A DNA stretch of 35,995 nt. Origin: Botryococcus braunii. Taxonomy: Eukaryota; Chlorophyta; Trebouxiophyceae. A program made the position numbers and the translations under genes. This document shows positions 1 through 9,100 of the stretch, piece after piece. The stretch spans positions 36,687 to 72,681 of the forward strand of contig KV908747.1 of NCBI GenBank assembly GCA_002005505.1, read 5' to 3'. The notes beneath the pieces were generated by a model. It worked only from the letters and a program-made list of their open reading frames with translations. It searched no databases and was not told where the DNA came from. Positions within the stretch are counted from its first letter, which is position 1; each line of letters opens with the position of its first letter.

Positions 1-537
1 CATCATGCACTACATATACACACCTTTGGGAGACGGTTGCTGCTTTTGAAGCTGTTGTTACTATATAGTATATACATATATGCTAGAACAGGAAAGGGCG
101 TTGTGCTTCCGTGGATATGTACTACGAAAAGTCAAACGTGATGCTGTCGTTCATAGACATTTGAAGGACATTTACTGATTACATTATTGGTAAGTAATGC
201 AATCATTAGCGGTTAGACATGTTGCTGTCCTTACCAGTGTACAGGCAGATGGAATGATTGCTACGGGCATTTTAGAATTGTCCAGAAAGAGACGTCGTCT
301 AGATTAAAGCATGCTGCCCTTGCGTGAATTTGTTAAAGTTTTAAAGAATTGTGAATGCATTCATATGATCTTTTAAGAAGTTTGAATGATGTTCAAAGAA
401 ATGTGATTGCTCTTTATGGAAGGTTACAGCCAGTCCATAGTCTTGCTTTGTCAAGCCTTTCAAGGTTTTGCTTTTTTAACCATTCCAAATTTGGAAAACA
501 TTTGGGAGAGTCTCAGGATGTAAATGACGTACGTACC
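1..537. other. AT-rich intergenic sequence, no gene seen
   Basis: I see no conserved protein, RNA gene or long repeat here. The only open frames are short and have no recognisable domain. Confidence 0.5.
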
Positions 538-681
538 CAGTGCAGAGATAACTCGGTCAGCTGGCCCTGGGCTATGGCCCAGCGCTTGTAAGGCCCAGAG
601 CAACATCTTGCAGCTCTGACGCACATATCTGAAATCCATAAGAGATCTTCAGGAGGGCCTGACCGAGTTTTCCCTGCACTA
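538..681. mobile_element. MITE-like unit with terminal inverted repeats
   Basis: The left end (539-560) and the right end (660-681) are imperfect inverted repeats of about 22 bp, sharing AGTGCAG and AACTCGGTCAG on opposite strands with about two mismatches. The unit is about 144 bp and has no coding capacity. I could not find a convincing target duplication, so the superfamily is open; the YAGTG ends would be compatible with hAT. It lies outside the larger elements to its right. Confidence 0.45.
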
Positions 682-735
682 TTTGTATGTATCAGTCTAG
701 ACTTACACATATGGTATAATTGAGGTTGCTCCAGA

Positions 736-890
736 TGTAGTGCGGAGCGGATCGGGATCTCTTGTCCCCGGTCCGGCTCGGATACATAAGCAGGCGATTA
801 TTCGTACAAGTACCTTGGTACTTTTAGCCGATCGGTTAGAGCCGCGACTCTGGGTCGAGTCGGTCGAGGGTTCGATCCCCCGGCACAACA
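736..890 (+). repeat. TRIM 5' LTR (155 bp)
   Basis: Starts TGTAGTGCGG and ends CGGCACAACA. It is repeated at 1188-1342 with no difference that I can see. Confidence 0.85.
825..879 (+). promoter_or_regulatory. tRNA-like Pol III A and B boxes inside TRIM LTR
   Basis: TAGCCGATCGG (825-835) resembles a tRNA A box and GGTTCGATCCC (869-879) is a perfect match to the B-box consensus GGTTCGANNCC. Their spacing is that of a tRNA gene. The acceptor stem and D stem do not pair properly, so this is not a functional tRNA; it looks like a decayed tRNA head retained in the LTR. The same boxes recur in the 3' LTR at 1277-1287 and 1321-1331. Known Cassandra TRIMs carry 5S rRNA promoters in their LTRs; by analogy these boxes could direct Pol III transcription, but that is inference. 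Confidence 0.6.
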
Positions 891-892
891 TT

Positions 893-905
893 TGGTATCG
901 GCGAT
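893..905 (+). other. TRIM primer binding site
   Basis: TGGTATCGGCGAT follows the left LTR after two bases. Its first seven bases equal the complement of the 3' end of plant initiator tRNA-Met (TGGTATC), with partial match beyond. The exact primer tRNA is uncertain. Confidence 0.6.
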
Positions 906-1174
906 CTGGTTGATGGGCCATTTTTCATGGTAAAATCGCCTCGGGTATGAGCGCGAGGCTGAAATGGGCCCAAATCGATCGCAGGTGCTTGGTGCACGTG
1001 TTTGAGGCCCCACGGGAGTGGCCACGTGATCAGGCACAGTGCGAAGGGGGGATTCGGTGATCGGTGGCGATAATCGCGGGATGTCAGCGCGGTATATCTC
1101 TTTCCCTGGCGGCCAAGCGGGCCGTTGAGTAACGCCTAAGAGTGGTGGAGTGCGAGCGAGGACGCTCGATTCTT

Positions 1175-1187
1175 AGGTGGGGGGAGA
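1175..1187 (+). other. TRIM polypurine tract
   Basis: AGGTGGGGGGAGA lies directly before the 3' LTR, the expected place for the plus-strand primer. Confidence 0.75.
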
Positions 1188-1342
1188 TGTAGTGCGGAGC
1201 GGATCGGGATCTCTTGTCCCCGGTCCGGCTCGGATACATAAGCAGGCGATTATTCGTACAAGTACCTTGGTACTTTTAGCCGATCGGTTAGAGCCGCGAC
1301 TCTGGGTCGAGTCGGTCGAGGGTTCGATCCCCCGGCACAACA
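1188..1342 (+). repeat. TRIM 3' LTR (155 bp)
   Basis: Direct copy of 736-890. It is followed by the CCAGA target duplication. Confidence 0.85.
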
Positions 1343-1347
1343 CCAGA

Positions 1348-1811
1348 TGTGGAGGATGGTTTGCAAACAATTGTTGATGCGCGGTTAGGATAGGCTTCAC
1401 TCTTTATGCTAAACAGTTGTTGACAGATTCTTGTTACTAGCCAGTTGCAACCATTCTTCTTCTGCACACGTGTGAGGTCTACACACACAAATATGTACTA
1501 CTTATTGTATACATACAATAAGTAGCTACGTACTGTATATCTGACTTTCATGGCCAAGTTTCGCAATTACCATGTTGCCTGCATGCCAGACGGTGAGTAG
1601 GCTAAGTGGGTGCTAGACGGGGCAAGAACCTGAGAGTTAAGCCTGGATTAACTGTTTTCGGTTAGTATTAGGAAGGGCGGTCCCCCATGTACGATTTTCT
1701 GGATCTATTGCAAAGTCATTCATCAATTGCATGCACTTCTTCATGACTTCTTTGCTTTTGCTGAAGTGCTTACAACCTGGTATTGGCAGGGCTGTTCTTG
1801 GACACGCCTTT
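1348..1811. other. Intergenic sequence with a perfect 13-bp-arm palindrome
   Basis: No gene is seen. At 1498-1525 the arms CTACTTATTGTAT and ATACAATAAGTAG flank two bases, forming a perfect hairpin. The rest is unremarkable up to the CACTA terminus. Confidence 0.5.
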
Positions 1812-2450
1812 CACTAGTGGAAAAGATTTTGTCCCAAAAAGGTCCCAAAAAGGCCCCAAAAGAGGTGTTTTGGGACCCCCATGGGAAAGATTTGGGACCC
1901 CTTGGGACTCGTATGGGAGCATTTTGGGAACTAACTTTTTGGGACTTTCCCATTGAGTGGCATTTATGGGAGTTTTACGGGAAGCTTTTGGGACCCTTTT
2001 GGGAGCACTTTTGGGAGAGTTATGGGAGAATTTCGCAAAATTTTGGGATGTCCCAAAAAAAAGGTGCATTTTTGGGAAGGTCCCAAAAGCATTGTTTTGG
2101 GACTCGTTTGGGAAGACGTTGGGAACATCCCAAAACACTAAGATTTTGGGAATGGATTGGGCTGTTTTTTGGGAAAGTCCCATAAAGTCAGAATTGGGAG
2201 TGGTTTGGGAGGGAGTTGGGAACTTCCCAAAATAAAAGATTTAGGGACTTGGTTGGGCAGTTATTTGGGATAGTCCCAAACGTTCTATTATGGGAAAGGT
2301 TTGGGAGGTGATTGGGAACTTCCCAAATTTCCCATATTTTGGGAGTGGGTTGGTCTGCTGTTTGGGATAGTCCCAAAACCAATGACTTGGGACAGGTTTG
2401 GGAGGAAGTTGGGAACTCCCATACAACAGAACTTGGGATTCCAATCCCAT
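1812..2450 (+). repeat. CACTA left terminus and subterminal repeat array
   Basis: After the terminal inverted repeat come dozens of TGGGA/TCCCA motifs. From about 2040 they form palindromic pairs (for example TTTGGGATAGTCCCAAA) at roughly 2043, 2074, 2118, 2167, 2217, 2265, 2308, 2360 and 2408, mostly 43-52 bp apart. The spacer alternates between AAC/AACT and ATA types, suggesting a dimeric unit near 96 bp. Open frames crossing it in several registers (W-E-rich or S-Q-N-rich) are by-products of the repeat and not genes. Confidence 0.7.
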
Positions 2451-2948
2451 ACACATTCTGTTGCTAGGAGAGGCAGTTATCCACTTATTATCCACAACAT
2501 TATAATGACTAACAAACAATGAGATGCTTGACTTGGAACATCGTGAGATGGCGCAACATTGGTCCAAGTGCTCAATTACATCTGAAAGCTGCCAAACGCA
2601 CTGGACTGACACCCTAGTCCAACATGTACGTTGAACTGACGCAAACCTAATAAGCGTTAACAAGACTACTGAATACATATACCAATACTGCAAAAGCACA
2701 GTACACAAACACACAAGGGTTTGCTGCACATGCTGCATGCACCTAAGGCTTATATCAAGAAGCGTCTTAATTGCAAAATGCTTGAAGCCAATGTAGTTGC
2801 TTGATGACATGTCAGCATGCATGCCCATATGCTTGATCAAAACTGGCAAAAACAAACCATCTACTGGAAGAATGGATGACTTTTTCAAATCGCTTCCCTG
2901 GATTGCCTTTGCAGCAAAGGGATGCATCATGAAGACATGCACATGCAT
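2241..2948 (-). CDS. Unrecognised ORF at the edge of the CACTA interior
   Basis: A 235-codon frame starts with ATG at 2948 and is, apart from the copia pol gene, one of the longest frames here that is not a microsatellite. Its first about 80 residues (2950 down to about 2700) have balanced composition. The middle is hydrophobic and cysteine-rich, and the last third runs into the subterminal repeats, where the translation is repeat-driven. I recognise no family. It could be an eroded exon of the transposon's own gene or chance. Confidence 0.2.
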   Translation of the reverse strand: MHVHVFMMHPFAAKAIQGSDLKKSSILPVDGLFLPVLIKHMGMHADMSSSNYIGFKHFAIKTLLDISLRCMQHVQQTLVCLCTVLLQYWYMYSVVLLTLIRFASVQRTCWTRVSVQCVWQLSDVIEHLDQCCAISRCSKSSISLFVSHYNVVDNKWITASPSNRMCMGLESQVLLYGSSQLPPKPVPSHWFWDYPKQQTNPLPKYGKFGKFPITSQTFPIIERLGLSQITAQPSP

Positions 2949-3540
2949 GTCTTCTGGTAGTATATATACGTCTGTATTGGCGAGGTCCCCAAGTCAGGTG
3001 CAGCACGTGCAAGTGTCATGTAAAGCAAACCGCCTGCAGAGCAATTGCAACCCACGTCAGTGTCAACTTACTGTGCTGTCATCGGAATACACACATCAGT
3101 GACCAGACATAATCCTATAGGATGCGCTGCGCATGGGCGTGTGCATCAACATTTACACACATTTAGCCGCTCATGCGCAACGCCTTTACCCGTTGCGAAG
3201 TGTATTGCAGGCCCAGCCTATAGGCCTAGCTAGGATGCAACCTAAACCTTACGAGCCTTTTTTGTTCATGCTGAAAGGTTCGGTTCGACCCTTCCGGTAC
3301 AGTGCCAGCAAAAATGAAGAAAACGAGGGCCGCTATGTTAACATGGAGACAATTGGACCTTGCAAGGGCCCCTGGCGCCGGCCGGGTTTCCCCGGGGCTC
3401 ACCAGCAAAGTAGGAAAACCGCAGCATACACACACGCGTGCGCGCACTCAGTCGAGGCCAGTCCCTAAGTCCAGCCTTTGGGGGTAGGCATAGGGACCAG
3501 TTGGTTGCAAACCCTCCCACCACTACAACAGAGGAAACCC
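2451..3540. other. CACTA interior, low-copy sequence
   Basis: Apart from the minus-strand frame overlapping its left part, no gene is seen. There is no recognisable transposase motif. A CATGCACATGCATG palindromic stretch lies near 2935-2949. Confidence 0.4.
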
Positions 3541-3543
3541 TAA

Positions 3544-3548
3544 GCGCG

Positions 3549-3645
<97 letters not shown>

Positions 3646-3666
3646 GCACGCACACACGCACACACA
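3544..3666. repeat. (GC)n-(AC)n microsatellite
   Basis: A GC dinucleotide run passes into an AC run of about 85 bp, then CGCA variants. Frames reading Thr-His or Cys-Val through it are not genes. Confidence 0.97.
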
Positions 3667-3734
3667 ACTTCTGTGATATAGACTGATGTGAACAATGAAG
3701 TAGGCATGATAGAAAGGCATAATGAAAGATGACT

Positions 3735-3850
3735 TACCTTCCCCTTGCCCTGCTGTGGAGGCTCATTATCAAGGAACCCTTGATGAACCTTGGCCTCGTC
3801 CCCGCTTTGCTGGCCTGTGCTGGCTGCGAGGACTTGTTTCAGTGTCCTCA
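3735..3850 (-). other. Possible orphan exon with perfect splice donor
   Basis: On the minus strand an open stretch ends at the canonical donor AAG|GTAAGT (intron side at 3734) and is preceded by CAG acceptor candidates at about 3850 and 3885. The encoded peptide is polar, with QQSGDEAKVHQGF in its middle. A second exon-like minus-strand stretch with NPATLVGMFGEPL lies at about 4110-4215. No family is recognised. They may be remnants of a CACTA-borne or captured gene. Confidence 0.3.
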
Positions 3851-4800
3851 TCACCTGCTTCATCCTCATCAGCTACCCTGCAGGACCAAGCCGCTATAAA
3901 ATGGCATTTCAAAAACGTACATAGCCATATATGATAGACTTCTTAATTCAAGGCACGTCATGATGATGATCATTTCATGTCAGGTCAGCTAGGATATTGG
4001 ATAGCTGTGCACAAGTGGAGTATAAATCTGAGCACCTGCAGCTAATGCGTAACTCATCCCATCTAATAAGACTCCGCCTCCTCTCCATGGGGGATGGGGG
4101 ATCCCCCACCCCCCATGTGTCGTCCTTAAATTCCCCTGCCAAAGCCGTGGCAATATTTCGGGAACAACTCATCAGTGGTTCACCAAACATTCCCACGAGT
4201 GTGGCAGGGTTCATGACACTTGAGACTCATGTATCTCATGAAAAGGTAAATAATTACATCAATCCAGCCCAGTGGGCATGATGAGATGCAGACGGATAAA
4301 CCAACCTTATGTGAGGACCTAGTTTTAATAGTCCTATGCTATAACATTGATAAAATACTGAAAACTGCACCAGGCCCCATGCCATGGTACATAACCGGAC
4401 CAGAATTTACCTAACTGGTAGCAGGCCCAGTTGGGCGACACAGATCTTAGGGAAGTGGTGCACAGACCTTATCAGCGGGAGGCAAGCTATCTTTGACAGA
4501 CTCAAGGGAGACGAAACTCCAATGCTGCTTGGCGAGCTTATATGTACACATTGCCTTTGCCGTGCTGCCTTCTTATTCTGTTCCTCCCAAGAAAACTGAG
4601 CGTCCGAGACGTGCCCCATTTCCTGGCAGCAGAAGGCACGGGGGTGTCAATAAACTTGCAAGGTTTGATGCATATGCTGTGCACGGGCATGACCACCGCA
4701 ACACTCCACGAAACTTTGCAAAGGCAGCTGCAAAGTCAGAGGCAACTGCAGTCAATGCAGCAATGAGGCACACGCAGAGACGCACGCAAGAGCGCATGCA
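3851..4800. other. CACTA interior with a 32-bp palindrome and a dispersed repeat
   Basis: At 4086-4117 CATGGGGGATGGGGGATC and its near-complement form a palindrome with one mismatch, centred on GATC. The sequence GTTGGGC(G/A)ACACAGATCTTA occurs near 4431 and again near 5018. Related bases follow both copies (ACCTT, then GCGGGAGG), indicating two diverged copies of an unnamed repeat. No gene is seen. Confidence 0.4.
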
Positions 4801-4896
4801 CGCACCCACCCACACTCACACGTGCGCGTGCGCTCACACATACACACGCTCATGCACACACAGATCTGTCTAGACACACACACACACACACACACA

Positions 4897-4947
<51 letters not shown>

Positions 4948-4972
4948 ATGCAGACACACACACAGACACATG
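4801..4972. repeat. (AC)n microsatellite, imperfect
   Basis: CACA-rich tract with a near-pure AC run at about 4874-4942, interrupted by GC and AGA variants. Confidence 0.95.
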
Positions 4973-5041
4973 TGGCACGGAGACACCACTGCATTCCTGA
5001 TACTAGCAAGGAGAAAGGTTGGGCAACACAGATCTTAATGA

Positions 5042-5058
5042 GGGGGGGGGGGGGGGGG
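5042..5058 (+). repeat. Poly-G run
   Basis: Seventeen consecutive G within a GA-rich context. It can form a G-quadruplex and is a likely sequencing trouble spot. Confidence 0.9.
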
Positions 5059-5201
5059 AGGGGAGGACCTTCTCGGCGGGAGGGGGCCCTTTGCCTTTGG
5101 GGAGACGTTTGGGACTGGTTGCTTTTTTGGCAGGCTTTGTTGCAGTGTTCACCCTCTGGCAAAACAAATTTGGACTGTCCGACACTGCTGCTTACATAGC
5201 A

Positions 5202-5317
5202 TGTGTTGACCAGGGCTAAAGTGTTACACAGACGACTCCAGACTTGTACATAATATGTGTTGACCAGGGCCAAAGTGTTACACAGACGCCTTGACCTGCA
5301 GGCTCCAGACCTGTAGC
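5202..5317. repeat. Two tandem 54-62-bp units next to the copia insertion
   Basis: Units starting at 5202 and 5256 both read TGTGTTGACCAGGGC, then (T/C)AAAGTGTTACACAGACG, then CTCCAGAC(T/C)TGTA. The second unit has a small insertion. The shared word TAAAGTGTTACA also spans the target duplication and LTR start at 5329-5340. Confidence 0.75.
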
Positions 5318-5333
5318 TATTTTCCCAGTAAAG

Positions 5334-6085
5334 TGTTACATTTTGTGACATATAGTGAGATTGCCTTCCTCTTGAACAGACATGAACTCTTAAAAGGAAC
5401 TGATAAACATTGGCATGAACAAAGGCATACATGAGACCATTATCACAGAGAAGTGTAATTGAGCACAAGGTCATGTTATGAATAGTGTCGTACGGTATTC
5501 GCACGTGGTTGCCAGATCAACGCGTGATCTTGCAACGCTGGTATTTGAAAGGCAAGCAGCGGAGTTGAATGTCACTTGCCTAGCACTATCAATGATTGAT
5601 GCATGTGTGAAGACAGCAAGTGTTTTGTTTATGGCGTAAGGCCGTCACACGGACTGCCCAGCCAACTAAAGCAACTGATCACTCGCTCCGCTCGTGCTTG
5701 CAGGTAAGGCCGATTGGCCTAGTTAGACATGTTAAGACATGCATGGACAAGTTACTTGCTTGCTATAACTTAATTGTTGAACATCTGTATCTTCATTGGT
5801 TGCGGGTGTCATACCTATGAGTGAAGATCAGCGAGACAAGTATCATGCAAGATATTTGTTAGCGCATGCAAGGATTTATGTTATGGAGGCTCAATTGCGT
5901 TAGCATAAGAAGACTCTTAATGTAACGACTTGCCTAGCACTATCAATGATTGATGCATGTGTGAAGACAGCAAGTGTTTTGTTTATGGCGTAAGGCCGTC
6001 ACACGGACTGCCCAGCCAACTAAAGCAACTGATCACTCGCTCCGCTCGTGCTTGCAGGTCTTCAGCCCATAACCTAAATGTAAGA
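5334..6085 (+). repeat. copia 5' LTR (752 bp)
   Basis: Starts TGTTACATTTTG and ends AAATGTAAGA. It contains an internal direct duplication of about 132 bp (5574-5705 and 5928-6059), the copies separated by 222 bp of unique sequence. The first copy ends CAG|GTAAGG, a strong potential splice donor; the second ends CAGGTCTT. Confidence 0.95.
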
Positions 6086-6095
6086 GGTTATGGGC
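6065..6095 (+). other. 11-bp hairpin across the U5/PBS junction
   Basis: GCCCATAACCT (6065-6075) and AGGTTATGGGC (6085-6095) are perfect inverted repeats with a 9-nt loop. The left arm equals part of the initiator tRNA-Met anticodon arm and the right arm overlaps the primer binding site. The hairpin cannot form at the 3' LTR, where the right arm is absent. Confidence 0.8.
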
Positions 6096-6099
6096 CCAC
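6086..6099 (+). other. copia primer binding site for an internal initiator tRNA-Met fragment
   Basis: GGTTATGGGCCCAC directly follows the 5' LTR. It is complementary to the anticodon stem-loop of eukaryotic initiator tRNA-Met (GGGCCCATAACC). The last C fits the plant form, in which G precedes TGGGCCC. It is not complementary to a tRNA 3' end. This is the half-tRNA priming known from Drosophila copia and Volvox Osser. Confidence 0.8.
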
Positions 6100-6116
6100 G
6101 CTCATCCGCATGAGTG

Positions 6117-9100
6117 ATGGTGATGCCGACGCCCGCGATCATCGACTATGAAGCAAGCACTGGCGCTATATCAGCTCCTTCCAACACGACTGGAGCAATG
6201 TTTATGCCAGCAGATGCACAGCTCAGCATGACAGCTCATATGCAGAGCTCAGATGAGCTCAGGTGCACAGCTCATGCAGTTTCCACCACCCTTTATGCCA
6301 GATGCCAGTCCCCTACCGCTCTGGCATGGCTCCTAGACAGTGGCGCATCCATCCACTTGGTGAACAATCCCCAATACTTGCACAATTCAGTTGTGTACCA
6401 GTCCCCCAGACCTCTCCACCTGGCGACCAGTGATGCAGTGGGGGGGATTATTGCAAAGGGGTCAGTCTGCCTTCTTGATGCACGTGGGTCCCAGCTCTGG
6501 CTCCATGATGTACAATGTGTACCAACTGCAACGACAAACCTCATTTCAGTGTCAGCAGCTATTAAAGATGGATGCCAGTTTCGCACTGACAGCAGAGGAG
6601 CACATGTGCAGATGATCGGTCCTGAAACTTGGGAGTGTGCAGTTGCCATGTCTAAGGGCCTTTACTACCTGCAGCGCGTTCAGTGCAGATCCCTGTCAGT
6701 GCCCAGAGCATCCTCCCTGCCAGACAGCGCAGAAGGACCGGTAAAGCTTCCTCACAATTGTCAGCAGAGAGACCTCTGGCACAGACGCTTGGGCCATCCA
6801 GGAGAGACAGCCATGTCCAGGATCACAAGAGAAGGATTGATCAAGGGTATCCCTGTGTCCCTTGTACCCTGTGCAGACTGCTCCTCCGCCTGTGAGGCCT
6901 GCCTTCAGGGAAAGCTGCCTCGCCCACCATTTCCAATCAGCACAAGGCCTGCCAGTCGTGTCCTAGAACGCATACACCTGGACACAGTTGGAGAACTGCC
7001 TGTCAGAGCACTCACTGGAGAGAAGTACTGGGTCACAGTTCTGGATGAAGCGTCACACTGTGTTGCAGCTATCCCTGTGAAGTCCAAGGCAGAGATCCCC
7101 AGGAAGCTGAAGGACTTGCTCACATTCTGGCAGAAGCGACTGAACCTGCAGATCAAATCTATACGGTCTGACAGGGGCACAGAGTTCCTCAACCAGGAGT
7201 TCAGGTCATTTTGCATCGTCCAGGGTATTGAGGTGGAAACCTCTGCGCCTGGAACGCCCCAGCAGAACGGAGCAGCGGAGCGCATGAACCGCACACTCAA
7301 GGAGCGTGTCAGAACCCTACTAGCAGCAGCGCAAGCCAAACAGTCGCTATGGAAGGAGGCCCTCCAAGCAGCAGTCCTTCTGTGCAACATTGTGCCTGCC
7401 AGCAACAGGAGCGTCACCCCATATGAGGCCTTCTTTGGCATCAAGCCACCCGCAGCTGTCCTTCGGATCTGGGGATGCAAGGCATTCGTCCTACTTCAGA
7501 AGCCACACATGACCGCAACTGGACCAAGGTCACTGCCTGGGATGATGGTGGGATACGAGGTGGGATCCAAGGCCTATCGCATCCTCACCGCCCAAGGCAT
7601 AAAGGTGTCCCGGGACGTGCGCTTCATCGAAGAGGAGCTTGGAGCGCCAGCAGTGGGCTACCTGGACCTTCGCACATGGGGGCGCCATCAAGCGCAGCCT
7701 CCACCAGGTCCTGCTGCACAAGGCAATCAGTCCCCTGCCTCCAGAACTGCCCCAGCAGTGGAGGCGCCTGCTGGACCAAGACCCATGGACCCTCTGCAAA
7801 CACAAGTCCCAGCACGTCTTGGAGCAGGACCATCACGGGGACCTTCTGGCGCAACCAAGCGGACCCTTGGATCACCTGCAACTGGCCACGATGAACTGCA
7901 GCAACCACGAGAGCCCTGCAACACACATCAACACTCAACGGGAGGACCAGAGACAAGGTCTCCTTCCCCTGTTCAGCCTGCAGGCTCACCAGGGACTGAC
8001 ACTGAAGCCGCTGTACATCCTGAGGGGCGCAGCTGGTCCTTCCTTGACAGATTGAGAGACTGTGCACGTGGTGGGGAAGGACAATTGGGTCAAGATGAGC
8101 GTCTGCAGGCGACCCAGCAATTGCTCAGACCCCCTTCAGGGGCTCCTACAGCAGGGGAAGCCCAAAGGTCAGCTGTGCAAGCACAGCAAAGGCAAGAGAG
8201 AGCTGAGAGGCGAACTCTCGTGAGGGAGCTGAAATCCAGAGTACAGATGTCTCCCTCTGCATCTCCTTCTGAGAGAATTAGTGAGTGCCTGAGTAGAGGG
8301 AGCGGGAGCCCTTCACAAGCCACAGGTCATGGCTCAGGAGGAGGGAAAGCTGTAGAGAGAGAGAGTCAGGAAGCAGGGGAAGTGAACTCCCAGCATGGGT
8401 GCCTTAAAAAAGGGGAAATGGGGCCTTCAGCCATCCTTGAAAATAAGGTACAACAGGATGTACAGCATAAGGTACAACAGGATGTACCTGCTGAGCATCC
8501 TGCCCCTCATTTACCCCATCCCGAGAGTGAGTCAGTGGAAGTCAGTGAGACAATCCCCTTGGCAATTGAGAGCACATGTGAGAGAATGGAGACAGCACCA
8601 GGTGCTGAAGCACACATGGGCCCAGAGAGAGAGATGCCAGCATCTCAATTGTCACAAGATCACAGTGCTCGACTGTCAACTGCCAGGTGTGAGTCTGGCA
8701 AGGAGTGCAAGAGACACGTGCCTACTACAGAACACTCTGTGAGGATGTGTGGGGAGGAGGCTGAGAGAGATGGATTCACCGAAGAAAGATTTTATGTCTT
8801 TCAATGTGAAGACAGGCCACCCAATGAAGGGGAACCTGGGGTGAAATTCAGCAAAATTTCAGTCCCCAGAAATTATCGTGAGGCTCGACAGTCAGACCAG
8901 TGGTCTTACTGGGAGCAAGCTATGAATGAGGAAAAGAACTCATTGGACGCTCACGACACCATGGAGTATGTAGAGCGCCCATGGGGCAAGAAGGTCATTC
9001 CAGTGCACTGGATCTATTCTGCCAAAGTTGATAATTTTGGCAATGTCCTTAGATTCAAAGCACGCCTGGTAGCCCAAGGATGTCGTCAAATTCCTGGAGT

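Larger units (their letters stand above)
731..1347 (+). mobile_element. TRIM retrotransposon, complete, with target duplication
   Basis: Two direct 155-bp terminal repeats (736-890 and 1188-1342) read the same by eye. They begin TGT and end ACA, as LTRs do. They flank a 297-bp interior without an open frame. A primer-binding-like sequence (TGGTATCGGCG) starts two bases after the left repeat. A polypurine tract lies directly before the right repeat. The whole is bracketed by the 5-bp direct repeat CCAGA (731-735 and 1343-1347). This is the full architecture of a terminal-repeat retrotransposon in miniature, non-autonomous and dependent on proteins supplied in trans. Matching LTRs suggest recent insertion. 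The LTRs also contain tRNA-like Pol III boxes, described separately. Confidence 0.85.

Noticed and set aside
825..890. A functional tRNA gene in the TRIM LTR
   Set aside because: A and B boxes are present, but the acceptor and D stems do not pair; only tRNA-like.
1727..2235. Overlapping W-E-G-rich and S-Q-N-rich open frames
   Set aside because: They are translations of the TTTTGGGA subterminal repeat, open in several registers on both strands; no gene.
7475..8067. Antisense and shifted frames of 138-147 codons within the copia element
   Set aside because: Shadows of the pol linker region; the pol frame itself is uninterrupted.
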